Below are positions 52,751 to 62,665 of a stretch of 64,000 bases of DNA, piece by piece; the stretch's first letter is position 1; the number at the start of each line of letters is the position of its first letter. The stretch spans positions 15,494,505 to 15,558,504 of the forward strand of contig OX438757.1 of the NCBI GenBank assembly GCA_949316235.1. Direction: 5' to 3'. The stretch comes from Oegoconia quadripuncta (Eukaryota > Arthropoda > Insecta > Lepidoptera > Autostichidae). Made by a program: the position numbers and the translations under genes. The notes below the pieces were generated by a model that saw only the letters and a list, made by a program, of their open reading frames with translations, had not been told where the DNA came from and made no database searches.

Positions 52751-53496
52751 ATGATTGGAATCACCTATATATTAACGGGAATTAGGTACACGAATTTAAA
52801 TTCACTCTGTATACCTGGCATTTGTAAAGAATAAACATATTAATCATTATGATCTTACTCAGATGATATCCAATTCGAAATGTAGTTGGAAAAAAGTATC
52901 TTAACGGCTTTTGTTCGTATTGCTATCCTCTTTAAGTTGATCCACGTTTGAGCAGTGGATAATGTAAAATAAAAAGACGCCTATAAAACGAGAGTGATTA
53001 ATCACTCGCGTTTTAACATCTTGCCGTATCTCATAACGCTATGACTAGGGGCCACGAATGTCAGATAACGATATCTGTTTCCTACTGTACCTACTCATGT
53101 ACAATCGCAGTGCAATTTGCGGTGACGTCCGCAGTAATTGGCAGGACGCTTAGAAGCAATTTGCCTGGGCAAACACAAACACCATTCGGAATGTAGACAC
53201 ACATTGGACATTATGGTTTAACTGGGTAACTGAGTTAATATATAGATATATATTACTATGTGGATATGCCATTTAGTACAATACAAAATGATTTATTTTC
53301 TCCATTTTATACATTAGAGACGCAAATACTGTTAAAGTGAAAGTCAAAAATGCTTTAACCCTAACCTAATCTACAGTGGTAGTGGTTCGCATAACCAGGC
53401 TATTTCACAATTAATAATGAAATATTATAATATAAAATAATAATTAATAATTTTGTAACATAAAAATCTTTTTTAAAAAAGATTTTGTTTTTTTTT
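52751..53496. other. No feature recognised
   Basis: AT-rich, with a short AAAAATCTTTTTT / AAAAAAGATTTT inverted repeat near 53464-53486. Confidence 0.35.
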
Positions 53497-53706
53497 CTCG
53501 AGTTTCTTGCTTGTTCTTCTCAGGGGAAAATTAGCTTTTGAACAAGCAGTAGCTTGAAAAAATGTAAAATTAGACTATTTTAAGTGTGCCACTTAAAATA
53601 ATAAGTAATAAGTGTACCACTTAAAATAGTCAGATTTTACATTTTTTTAAGGCTCTGCTTGTTCGAAAGATAATTTTCCCCTGAGAAGAACAAGTAAGGA
53701 ACTCGG
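53497..53706. repeat. Foldback: two LINE-b 3' UTRs head to head
   Basis: Arms of about 100 bp (53497-53602 and 53610-53706) are inverse copies: CGAGTTTCTTGCTTGTTCTT against AAGAACAAGTAAGGAACTCG, and AGACTATTTTAAGTGTGCCA against its inverse. The spacer is only about 8-15 bp. Both arms are LINE-b 3' UTR sequence. Confidence 0.75.
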
Positions 53707-53960
53707 GTTGCTCAAGGTTTTTATAGGTATTACAAAAGGCACTATAATATTTCATTATTTGTGAACGAGCTGGTTACGTCCGTTTGATTATCATCTAAAT
53801 AATCTGATATTTTAACAAGTTTCTGTTTTATAGAATCTTTAAATTTATTGAAAGGAAGATTTTGCACATCAATGGGAACTTCATTGAAAAAACGTATGCA
53901 TAGTCCTTTGCGGAGTCTGTTACCATGGCCTGTACGTTTATCTTTATTGCTTGTATTGAC
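53707..53960 (-). pseudogene. LINE-b reverse transcriptase C-terminus, minus strand
   Basis: On the minus strand CIRFFNEVPIDVQNLPFNKF then KISDYLDDNQ are readable, close to the 6846-7351 copy (CIRFYNKVPVDIQNLP, KISDYLDD). Several codons are missing between QKL and KIS. The 3' UTR is the right arm of the foldback. Confidence 0.65.
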
Positions 53961-54110
53961 ATTACGTGTATCATAATTTTTCCTAAATGATCCTTTTTTT
54001 TAATGTCTTAGATTTTCAAAAATGTACTGTGATGAAAAGGTTACAATATTATAATACTCTTTAAACTTGGCTCTAAGTAACACTGCAGGTCTCAATTTAT
54101 AAAGTGCTAA

Positions 54111-54295
54111 ATGAGGTCAAGTGTTAACCCGTTGTGCATAAAAAATATATTATTATATAAAAAATTCCTCATAAGCAAAATTTTTACTATAGATACTAGA
54201 AAATGTATAAACATATATAAATATTTATATAAACATCCACGACTCGGGAATAAATGTTCGTATTCATCACATAAACATTTACTCCTTGCGGGATG
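54111..54295. repeat. SINE family 2 tail (plus) and SINE family 3 (minus)
   Basis: GAGGTCAAGTGTTAACCCGT, TGTGCATAAAAA at 54113-54146 is a family-2 end. 54200-54295 is the inverse of family 3 (AAACATCCACGACTCGGGAA, AAATGTTCGTATTCATCACA), ending before box B. Confidence 0.6.
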
Positions 54296-54339
54296 AAATA
54301 TTGTTTCTAATAATCTGCGCCCTCGTTTAGTCAACCCCA

Positions 54340-54485
54340 CTTATTTCTGGCCAGGCATTACTGAGGTACATCCGGACAAAGACTCAACATACCTACACAT
54401 ATACCCATGCACATGGACAAACAGACACACATACACACACAACGCGGTCAAACATGTATCACCCGTCGTTTTTCATCGACGTATA
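54340..54485. repeat. Dispersed repeat shared with 3725-3830
   Basis: GGCATTACTGAGGTACATCC, GGACAAAGACTC, an ACACACATAC-rich tract, ACACAACGCGGTCAAAC and CCGTCGTTTTTC, collinear with the 3.7 kb copy. Confidence 0.55.
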
Positions 54486-54609
54486 AATGTAGTGAGTTTT
54501 TGCTGAATCGATATTAATAACTTCCTGTAAAGATACTGGCTATGTCCGGAATATTTTTTCCTATTTTCATACATGTTTATCAATGGAACCATACTGCACG
54601 ATAAATAAA

Positions 54610-54760
54610 ACACAATAAATAAATATTCTTGGACATACACACAATGCCATCTAGTTGCCATGCAAACTATAGGCTTGTGTTGTGGATATCAGATGGTTGA
54701 TTGATTGATTATACTACATAAATACATTTTATTTTTGTAAATAAATACTTATTATAAATT
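54610..54760 (-). repeat. SINE family 1 3' part, minus strand
   Basis: ACACAATGCCATCTAGTTGC, TGTTGTGGATATCAGATGGT and the T-rich GTAAATAAATACTTATTATA. Head absent. Confidence 0.65.
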
Positions 54761-55099
54761 ACAATCACATATTTACTTACTCACTAACTAATGCTTGTCA
54801 ACGTCATCAGTTCCACAATTCAAAACAATTTTTTTGAATTTGATTGATTCACCTAGAGCCCTATAAAGTATATGGGTACATATAGGACAGCCAAACATCC
54901 CTTTAATGCTACTTTGAAAGGAGTCCTTAAGGAACCCTGCTCAAGACAAACGTGGCTGGAATTGATATTATCCAAAAATCAGTCAAGGAAGAAACTGTCC
55001 TGAAGTCAAAGGGATAAATAGGTTTAGGGGAGGCACGTACGGGAGCTTAGCATTATAAGGGGAATGGGGTTCTTAAACAGAACAGGAGTAAATAAAAAA
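54761..55099. other. No feature recognised
   Basis: Unique-looking sequence. No coding support. Confidence 0.35.
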
Positions 55100-55790
55100 C
55101 GTGCAATTTTGTGAGTATAGGCATTGTGGGATTGTAACAAATGAGCACGTGACTTTTTGGGAATCAGTCATTCTGGGGTTATTAGGTTTTCGCAGTTTGG
55201 CATGCTCAAATTGTTACGTTTTGGGAGTTTGGCATTCTGGGGTTGTGCAATTATGAGCTTGAGACTTTTGGGAATCCATTCATTCTGCGGTTTCATAACG
55301 TTACGAGAGTTTGACATTATGGAATTGTGACATTTTGGTGGTTTGCCATTATGGAATTGGAAGATTTTGCTTGTTTGGCATTCTGGGATTGTGGGATTGA
55401 AGGGTATTTCACATTATGAACTTGAGACTTTTTGAGAATCAGTCATTCTGGGGTTATTACATTTTACTGCATATAAGTCACACATACAGACACTTTGGTG
55501 TTGCGGGTGTCCATGGGCGGCGGTGATTACTTTCCATCAGGTGACCCGCATGCTCGTTTGCCGCTCTCTCATATAAAAAAAAAAAGGACAGAAATTACTA
55601 TACACAAAAGGCGAGCTTATCTCTGTAAGAAATTTCTTACATCAATCTTCAATCAAATGCAATTGTGATTGCCAGTTTTGCATTTTGGGGTTGTCATATT
55701 TTGGGAGTTTGGCATTCTGCAATTATGTGACTTTCAGAGTTTGGCATTCAGGAGTTGTGACATTATGAGCTTGAGACTTTTTGGGAATCA
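55100..55790. repeat. Degenerate GTTTGGCATTCTGGGGTTGT minisatellite, split by LINE tails
   Basis: Many irregular units of about 25-35 bp built from TTTGGGAGTTTGGCATTCTG and GGGTTGTGACATTATGAGCT variants run from about 55120 to 55470, then resume at 55670-55790. The gap is occupied by a LINE-e tail and a LINE-c tail. Confidence 0.7.
55486..55640. mobile_element. LINE-e tail (plus) abutting LINE-c tail (minus)
   Basis: 55486-55585 is GGTGTTGCGGGTGTCCATGG, CATCAGGTGACCCGCATGCT then poly(A): the LINE-e 3' end. 55590-55640 is the inverse of LINE-c (AAAAGGCGAGCTTATCTCTG, TAAGAAATTTCTTAC). Both interrupt the minisatellite. Confidence 0.65.
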
Positions 55791-55807
55791 ATTTTCCTAC
55801 TCGGTAC

Positions 55808-56212
55808 ATGTTTCGTACTCGGTTTGGTTGGTGGTAGGGCATTTTAAATGTCTGCCTGGCTAGCTACGACCATCTTATCTAAGTCTTCCGCCTAACACCA
55901 ATGTTAATAGCATTGTTGTGTTCCGGTTGTCAGAGATAAGATATCCAGCACTAGTGACATGACATGACAGGCGCGATAAATGTTTATGTCGCCCGAGATA
56001 ATATTTGTCCTGCTCATTCACTTGCATGGACGAAACTACACAACTATCCCACTCTCACTCATACTTTGCGCGCGACAAACGACGCCATGCTACGGGGGCA
56101 GTCTCCCAAATAAGATGGGGTTTCCGGGTCAGTACGCTTCCACCTTCGACCTCATCTTCACGTAACATCAGGTGTGATTGAGGTCAAGTGCTAATCCGTT
56201 GTGGATAAAAAA
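55808..56212 (+). repeat. SINE family 2 split by a 150-bp insertion
   Basis: The middle of family 2 (GTACTCGGTTTGGTTGGTGG, GGCATTTTAAATGTCTGCCT, GTTGTCAGAGATAAGATA) runs to TCCAG at 55948, then resumes at 56099 with CAGTCTCCCAAATAAGATGG, TTCCGGGTCAGTACGC and the A-rich tail. The inserted 55949-56098 segment is described separately. Confidence 0.8.
55949..56098. mobile_element. 150-bp insertion with CAG duplication
   Basis: CAG occurs at 55946-55948 and 56099-56101, flanking CACTAGTGACATGACATGAC ... CCATGCTACGGGGG. The uninterrupted SINE reads CCAGTCTCCC, so a 3-bp duplication on insertion fits. The left end starts CACTA, as in CACTA-type elements, but the right end is not its inverse, so the class is open. 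Confidence 0.55.
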
Positions 56213-56261
56213 AAAATGTGTCATTAGATTCATACTGGTTCCGTACGTGTCGCTATATGCC

Positions 56262-56584
56262 ATTCATCATCATCACCCCGTAAACATACCACTGCAGAGA
56301 TATTGGCCTTCTTTCGTATATAATATTTTCGTATATTTCGTATGGGCCATAGTCCGCCACGCTGGCCCAATGCGGGTTGGGACTTCACATGCCTTTGATG
56401 TTTATTTCTCAGGCATGCAGGTTTCCTCACGATGTTTCCTGCACCGTTTAAGAGCAGTCGGATAAATGCACATAAGTAATTAAATTAAATTTAAAAATTC
56501 ATTGGTACCATGGCCTGCCTGGGAATCAAACCGGGACCTCCTAAAGCGGGAGACCGCGTCTTAACTGCTGAACCACCGACGCTC
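56262..56584 (-). repeat. tRNA-derived SINE, family 4, minus strand
   Basis: On the minus strand: GAGCGTCGGTGGTTCAGCAG (box A-like), then GACGCGGTCTCCCGCTTTAG and box B GGTTTGATTCCCAGG, followed by a body matching 405-686. The 3' end carries a CATCATCATC-type tract. Confidence 0.72.
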
Positions 56585-57346
56585 ATTTATATACCATTAC
56601 GATAAGTCAAATATGGCGGACGCTATCAACAGCTTTGTCACACTAACAACAAACAATTTCATAAATCCATCAAGATGGGTACCAAATGATAGATCTAGAG
56701 ACGATAGAAATTCAGAAACAGGTATTAATATCTCTATAAAATATATATCCATATATATAAATAAAATATAAATAACAATGTAAAAAGTTATGAAACGACT
56801 ACTTAATAAATATCTAACCTATAAAAAATGTGAAACGAGACGAAATAAGTCAAGTGATTTGCTCTGCTCGCATCCAGCGATTTCCCGCAATCTCTATCAA
56901 ATCGTCGGCCGATCATTGTGGAGATCTTTTGTACGACCTTTGTATAGCAGTGGACGTCTTTCGGCTGATATGATGATGATAATACCTATGACCTACGAGG
57001 AACTGCAAAGAGGCCCTCGAATCCGGCCTATACCAATTGACTTATTTCGTCTTGCTTTCCATTTTTTAAGCTAGATATTAATATAAAATAAGCGTAGTCG
57101 CGTTTTTATAATTTTTTTAAATTCTTTTATATGGAAAAAATAATCGATTCATGGGTTTCATGGGATCGTATAACCCTGAAAATTAAACGATCAAAATAAT
57201 TAATGGTATCTAGAAACCAAAAGCGAGATAAGAGCATTCAAATTCATGTGATTCAGTTTTCCTCTACGAAATGGGTCATAAACAGTTGCTGAAATGATTT
57301 GACTGTCAAACATATTGAGCGAAGATAAATTATTCCTTAATAAAAA
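56585..57346. other. Upstream region of receptor gene 1
   Basis: AT-rich. The 94-codon plus frame (56790-57074) includes CCAGCGATTTCCCGC and GTATAGCAGTGGACGTCTTT, the latter a common lepidopteran repeat end (GCAGTGGACGTCTTTCGGCT, GATATGATGATGAT), so it is repeat-derived. No TATA box or initiator could be assigned with confidence. Confidence 0.45.
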
Positions 57347-58198
57347 ATGGACATAGAAGAACATGTAGTACATATTTTAATTATAATTGCAATAAGTTTA
57401 TTTGTGATTTGCTTTCTGACATCAACAATAACGACTTCAATCTGTGCCCTCACATGGATACTTATACCAAAATGGCGTACCTTTAAGAATTACGTGTATA
57501 CGAATTTAGTATTCACGTGCAGTTCAGTGTACTATATTCCAATAATAATAGCAATGATAGAAGAAATGTTTGGTAAAAGAGTTTTCATTACTACGATACG
57601 CAGAATGTTTGTAAATTTCACGCAAACTGCTCTTCCGTGTTGGCTGCTGGTGATGACTATAATTTTCTATGTGGACATCGTGAAAGTGTTTAATAGTGAC
57701 ATAACTAGAAAATACCTTAAATGCAATATCTTCGCTTGGGGATTTCCTTTTGCTGTAGCTATTATAAAAGAAGTGATTGAGTATAACAATCCTGAAGAGT
57801 TGTTTATGTTAAATGGAACTGTTGACAATGCGCTTTCAGTTTTGTGGTCATTATTGATTGTTTATTTGTATATCAGAGTTCTATATTCTTTAGTGAAACC
57901 TTCTAATATTAGGCAATCAAATGGAAGCGATGTGTGTAGGAAGGTTCAAGTGGCGTCGTTGACCTTTATTTTGAGTGGCATAATAATCACTGTGGCGTAT
58001 ACATTGACGATTCTAGATTCACCCATACTGCAAAGGGAAACATCAGAAAGTACAGACAGTGCGGCGAAACTCAAAGATTTGATGATAGTTATATTATATG
58101 AAATTCAAATCTTATTTATTGATCTCTCGGTTTTCCTGCGGAAAGTGAACCGTAACGTATGGTCTGAATATTGTAAAAGGATACGTGTACGAAATTAA
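57347..58198 (+). CDS. Divergent class B-like seven-transmembrane receptor, copy 1
   Basis: Single exon, 283 codons. There are seven hydrophobic segments: about 8-40, 49-71, 95-115, 126-145, 160-183, 199-222 and 236-258. Features typical of class B GPCRs are NYVYTNLVF in TM2, CWLLVMTIIFYVD starting TM3 (C98, W99), FAWGFPF in TM4 (WGxP, W131-P134) and YEIQ in TM7 followed by a basic tail ending VWSEYCKR. Only about seven residues precede TM1, so the usual hormone- or ligand-binding ectodomain is absent. I infer a plasma-membrane receptor of the secretin/methuselah-like type. The ligand is unknown and an orphan lineage-specific receptor is likely. The start ATG has AAAAA before it and the frame is open throughout. 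A paralogue lies 3.1 kb downstream. Confidence 0.8.
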   Translation: MDIEEHVVHILIIIAISLFVICFLTSTITTSICALTWILIPKWRTFKNYVYTNLVFTCSSVYYIPIIIAMIEEMFGKRVFITTIRRMFVNFTQTALPCWLLVMTIIFYVDIVKVFNSDITRKYLKCNIFAWGFPFAVAIIKEVIEYNNPEELFMLNGTVDNALSVLWSLLIVYLYIRVLYSLVKPSNIRQSNGSDVCRKVQVASLTFILSGIIITVAYTLTILDSPILQRETSESTDSAAKLKDLMIVILYEIQILFIDLSVFLRKVNRNVWSEYCKRIRVRN

Positions 58199-58356
58199 AG
58201 ATCCTTTACCTTATAACATCACTTGTCGAGGTGTATGAGGTGTATTATACGAGCTTTCTCATCTGTTTATTATTTATATTAACTCTCATAAAGTTATTCA
58301 TACATGCTCGTCGGTTTAGGGTACTCTTGACTTGGCCTTTCCCAAATTTGATCGTG

Positions 58357-58480
58357 TTACGTTTGCCGTGGTCTTCCCCTACCGACACTACCATCTACAT
58401 TCGTTTTGTATACCTCTTTTGTTAATCTTCTTTCATTCATACTCTCCACATGTCCAAACCATCTAAACATACTTCCACAT
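58357..58480 (-). pseudogene. LINE endonuclease/RT ORF end relic
   Basis: The minus strand reads MFRWFGHVESMNERRLTKEV then YKTNVDGSVGRGRPRQT. The RWFGHVxRM...GRGRPRxxW pattern is the conserved end of RTE-type LINE ORFs. The upstream part is lost. It lies between the two receptor genes. Confidence 0.7.
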
Positions 58481-58499
58481 GTCCCATCTAAGCTTCCCC

Positions 58500-60479
58500 T
58501 TAATCTAAAATAAAACATCTCATTTATTAACAATTCAATTGCTTCCAAATTTGTCTGAAACATTGTTCGACTCGTTTAAAACTTCGTTGTTTTATTTATA
58601 TTCGAGAATGGTTTCATTTCAATATATATTGTTATCAGTTTTTCACGTTACCGCCATCGCACAGGCCATAATGTTTGTAAAATTATTGCAACAGGACACT
58701 TATCCGAAATTAAAGGTTTATGTTATGTTAACAACGTTTGAAATTCAAATGCACAGACTACGGATACAAAATCGTTTGAGGTTCAGTTTCTGCTTTTCAA
58801 CAATTATTTACAATATTTTTTTTTGTATATTTGAGTTGCTAGTGAAATATGCAAATCTAGAAACTTAACTCTTGTCTAAAGACTACGTTGAGCTTGAGCT
58901 TAAAGTGGCTCAAAAGCTCGCAACTGTAATAAAATGCAAGGATCATTATTAGAGACTTATACGTCGCCATTTTTTTATGTAACCCTATACAGGGTAAAAT
59001 TAAATTTGTGTAATTCCGGTTTAATAGTGACGCCGCTTTTGATTACGAACAACTTTCCCCAAGGAACTATCTGCACATCCCAGTGTCCCAGAGTCCCATG
59101 TTGAGCATGTGTTTACTCAGATAGCAGTGCCCCGTGAGTGTACTTGCGAATGCGTGAATTGTTCCTACGAAGTACCTTAGTATCTTAGTTATGCCTCTAC
59201 TTAGTTTAAACTTGCAAAAGCCAAATCTTGTCTAAATATATTTCGTTAAGTACTATAGGTATATCAAAACCCGTAACGTGGTTGCCTGGGGGAACTCTAA
59301 ATATGAAACCAAATTAATTAATTGGAAATCCAATTATCAACGTAAACAGAGATAAAAACTTTCAATTATTAACATACCATTCCTCTTTTCCTGTACAAAT
59401 GTGACGTGAACAGATTTTGCAGCAATTCGTATTTCATATACTGAAGAACAGTCGCGATTCCTTTTTTTAAATAACTACTATTGGTTCGTTTCGTCCTTAA
59501 GAGAGATTATACGTAGATCAAAGATTTCCTTCGGCAGGATTCGTCCTTAAGACCTAAGGATGGATTGAAGAAGTGGAGCCACCGAGATTTTTAATGTAAG
59601 TTTTTTGAGGGGCGGGAGGAGGACTTGAGCTCTATCTTGATACCTACATCAGTTAACCTACCAGGCCAAATTTGATATCATTTTCGCACAAATTAAGGAT
59701 GCCGTATTCATTTATGGATTCACATTTGCATATTGTGAAGTAAAAATGGGCAGAATAAAAAATATATATATTCTTTTTAGTCGTTTGTCCAAAGAAGAAA
59801 AAAATGCATAACTTTACACTATTTGGAGTATTTGAAAAAGAAAAAACTTGAGAGAGCACTATTATTCTGTTTTAAAAAAATAATAATTCACTGACGGAAT
59901 TAAATATTAAAATTAAAAAATATCAAATCATATTTACGTGATATTGAAATGGTTGGGTTAGGTTCAGAAGCGATAAAAATATGAACAAAATGTAATGAAA
60001 AATATTAAAGAAGTCTATTAATGAAAGATATTTGTCGTTTTTCTTTTTTTACTACATAAAAATTCAGTCCCGTCGGCAATTTAAGATCAACGTGTTCCCT
60101 GACTCTCGTCTTCTAATACCTCTGGATTCACCTCAAAATTATCAATATTTAAAGTTACAGATAATTAAGAGTCTAAATATTTGAAAAGTATATCTCTATC
60201 TTTTAAAATTTCTTGTGTTTTTACTAAAAATTGATTTTACTGCAAATTTTATTCCAGGATTAAAAATCAGACATACAATTTATCAAGAATGATATCATAC
60301 TGGGCTTAGTAGCTAAATTATGCCGTTATTAATCTCCTACCTCGCTAAGGCTGAATCCTCCCCATCAAAAATCTGCATCAAAAATTCAATGGCCACTTAA
60401 TAAAGCCAGCCGAAGGAAATCTTTGGGTCATCAATAGCCGCATTCGTCATTTTTACGTCGTGTACAGATACAAGAAAAT
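58500..60479. other. Intergenic region between the receptor copies
   Basis: A 109-codon plus frame at 58539-58868 is hydrophobic in places (FHVTAIAQAIMFVKLL) but does not align with either receptor, so I do not call it. Bases 59040-59075 are an isolated arm of the MITE family at 52588. The 500 bp before 60480 are unlike the region before 57347 as far as I can see. Confidence 0.4.
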
Positions 60480-61313
60480 ATGGAAGACGAGGAAAACATT
60501 TTAAATACTATTTCAATTACTTTGCTTGTGGTTTCGTCGCTGACATCGATAATGGCCTGCGTTATCTGTGCAGTCACGTGGATGCGTATACCGAAATGGC
60601 GCACCTTCAGGAATTACGTATATTCAAACTTGGTTTTCGTCAGCAGTTCAATTTACTACATCCCGTTGATATCAGCAGCAATCGAAATGATCTGCGGTGA
60701 AAGTGTTATCGTTACCATATTGGATAGATCTTTCATAAATTTCATTCCACCTGCTATCCAATGTTGGCTGCTAGTGATGACTATGATTTTTTACATGGAC
60801 TTCGTGAAAGTGTTCAACAGTGATGTAACAAGGAAATATCTTAAATGCAATATCTTCGCTTGGGGATTTCCTTTTATTGTAACCATTATAAAAGAACTTA
60901 ATGCCTTTATTGAACCTGAAAAGGCGTTAATGTTAAATACATTTTTTGACACCATACTTTCCGTATTTTGGTCATTACTGATTACTTATTTGTATGTCAG
61001 AGTTATGTGTTCTTTACTAAAACGTTCCACAATTAGACGATCGGACAGAGGTGATGTCTGTAGGAAGGCACAAGTGGCAACGTTCACTTTTATTATGAGT
61101 GGAATGATATCTATTATAGCATATGTATTAATAAGTCTAAGTGCACCGTTATCAAAAAGAGAGAAATCAGAGATCGATCTGACACCTGCAGATTTCTCAT
61201 TAATCATACTACTTGAACTGCAAATATTATTGATTGATGTCTCTTTCTTCATGTCAAAGGTCAACCGTACGTTGTGGTCTGAATACTGTAAAAGAACACA
61301 TGTGGGAAGTTAA
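60480..61313 (+). CDS. Divergent class B-like seven-transmembrane receptor, copy 2
   Basis: Single exon, 277 codons, paralogue of the 57347-58198 gene. Over the TM3-TM4 block, 40 of 49 residues are identical (C95-W96, DFVKVFNSDVTRKYLKCNIF, AWGFPF). The N-terminus is again tiny (about 8 residues), and the acidic start MEDEEN parallels MDIEEH. TM segments are near 10-36, 46-69, 92-112, 123-142, 157-180, 197-220 and 238-258. The C-terminus SKVNRTLWSEYCKRTHVGS matches copy 1 and the reading frame is intact. Intact paralogues conserved mainly in TM3-TM4 and the C-terminal tail argue for selection on signalling parts. The function is not known. Confidence 0.8.
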   Translation: MEDEENILNTISITLLVVSSLTSIMACVICAVTWMRIPKWRTFRNYVYSNLVFVSSSIYYIPLISAAIEMICGESVIVTILDRSFINFIPPAIQCWLLVMTMIFYMDFVKVFNSDVTRKYLKCNIFAWGFPFIVTIIKELNAFIEPEKALMLNTFFDTILSVFWSLLITYLYVRVMCSLLKRSTIRRSDRGDVCRKAQVATFTFIMSGMISIIAYVLISLSAPLSKREKSEIDLTPADFSLIILLELQILLIDVSFFMSKVNRTLWSEYCKRTHVGS

Positions 61314-61327
61314 TTAAATACATTAAA

Positions 61328-61333
61328 AATAAA
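61328..61333 (+). promoter_or_regulatory. Polyadenylation signal of receptor copy 2
   Basis: AATAAA 15 bases after the stop codon, followed by T-rich sequence. The position is short but plausible for a compact 3' UTR. Confidence 0.45.
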
Positions 61334-61892
61334 ATGCATTTATTCATCAGGACACCTTCACTCATCAATAGACAATACTCCGTAATAGCTCCGTACCAGT
61401 GACACATAAGGTCGGATCCAGCCATCGAGTCGGGAGAAGAGGGCATGTATTTATGTGAGGCCCCAGTCAATAGTACAATTTTTTCTTAAATGTTTGTAAA
61501 TTGTTTCTGTAAATGAACATTTAATCTAGCATAATTAATAAATCGAGATAAGGTACATATTTGTCAAAGTCATGATCCCCTGAATCCGCCCTTGGTGACG
61601 TTGCTTCTCATAACCGATCAATAGTATAAAAAGTTGTATTGTTATCTAAAAACTATGCTATGCTTACGGTCCTTTATTCTACGGAGGACCATATGGCAAC
61701 GACACCTTAAAAGGACGCACCACGAAATGACAGTCGCTGGTGCTAACGGAACAGTTGTCACAATTTGGGTTAGATAATAATAATAATAAATAAAATTTAA
61801 AATAAATAGGAATATACCATTTACTTGGTTAATGCCCGTAAATGGTATGATAATACCAGCTCATGCTGAGAAAAAGAAATTGAAACTAGAAA
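61334..61892. other. Downstream of receptor copy 2, nothing recognised
   Basis: A 69-codon minus frame (61261-61470) overlaps the receptor's 3' end and is spurious. An ATAATAATAATAAAT tract occurs near 61780. Confidence 0.4.
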
Positions 61893-62165
61893 TAATAATA
61901 ATAACAAATATCCTTGACATACACACAGCGCCATCTAGTTCCACAGTAAGCAACTATAGGCTTGTCTTGTGGAAACCAGATGGTTGATATACTACATTAA
62001 TACATTTTTTTTTTTAAATAAATACTTATTATAAATGAAAAACATCCATAACTCGGGTACACATGTCCTTATTCATCACACAAACATATGCCCCTAGCGG
62101 GATTCGAACCCGCAACCTTTTGGTACAGTGGTCAGAGTTGCTAACCACTAGACCAAACAGGTCGT
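61893..62165 (-). repeat. SINE family 1, full length, minus strand
   Basis: ACACAGCGCCATCTAGTTCC, GGAAACCAGATGGTTGATAT, CATAACTCGGGTACACATGT, inverse box B GGGATTCGAACCCGCAACC and inverse box A CTAACCACTAGACCAAACAG. One of the most complete copies. Confidence 0.87.
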
Positions 62166-62499
62166 TGGGTTTGAGTTGGATACTTCGTATTTACTTATTT
62201 GATTACATTGCTATATAATTACTTCGCTTCCTTGTAAGTATACTTACCTGATACCTTCCGTATTGATCCAAGGTTCCATAGATAAAACAATTTAATAGAC
62301 AAAGCGATTTCATTATATAACCTGACAATGTTTAATATAGAAGGGTACCCATCAATGTGTATTTACTCGCCGATATCTATTTATTAAGTTCAATCAGCGG
62401 ACAGAGCTCCGGGATATGAAACTGATGGTGTGAGGGCTTGTGGTGTAAGTTATAAGCACTTTCACAACATAACACAATAAACGTTAGAAGTCACGCGCG
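62166..62499. other. No feature recognised
   Basis: AT-rich spacer. Confidence 0.35.
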
Positions 62500-62665
62500 C
62501 GTCACATCGACTATGTCACTTGCCACTAGTGACCCGAGAGCTTGCTGTTTCCTCGCTCAACGCTTAAGTATCTGCATCCAGAGAGGAAAGGCTGCTAACA
62601 TTTTGGGTACCTTGCTACGCGGTCCCAATCTTTTACATTTGTTCTAGTTTATATTTAAATTGGAC
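62500..62665 (+). repeat. Dispersed repeat shared with 28110-28270
   Basis: CTTGCTGTTTCCTCGCTCAAC, ACATTTTGGGTACCTTGC and ACATTTGTTCTAGTTTA, in the same order as the other copy, with differences in the middle. Confidence 0.6.

Noticed and set aside
58539..58868. Third receptor-like gene between the two 7TM genes
   Set aside because: The 109-codon frame is partly hydrophobic but shares none of the conserved TM3, TM4 or TM7 motifs of the pair.
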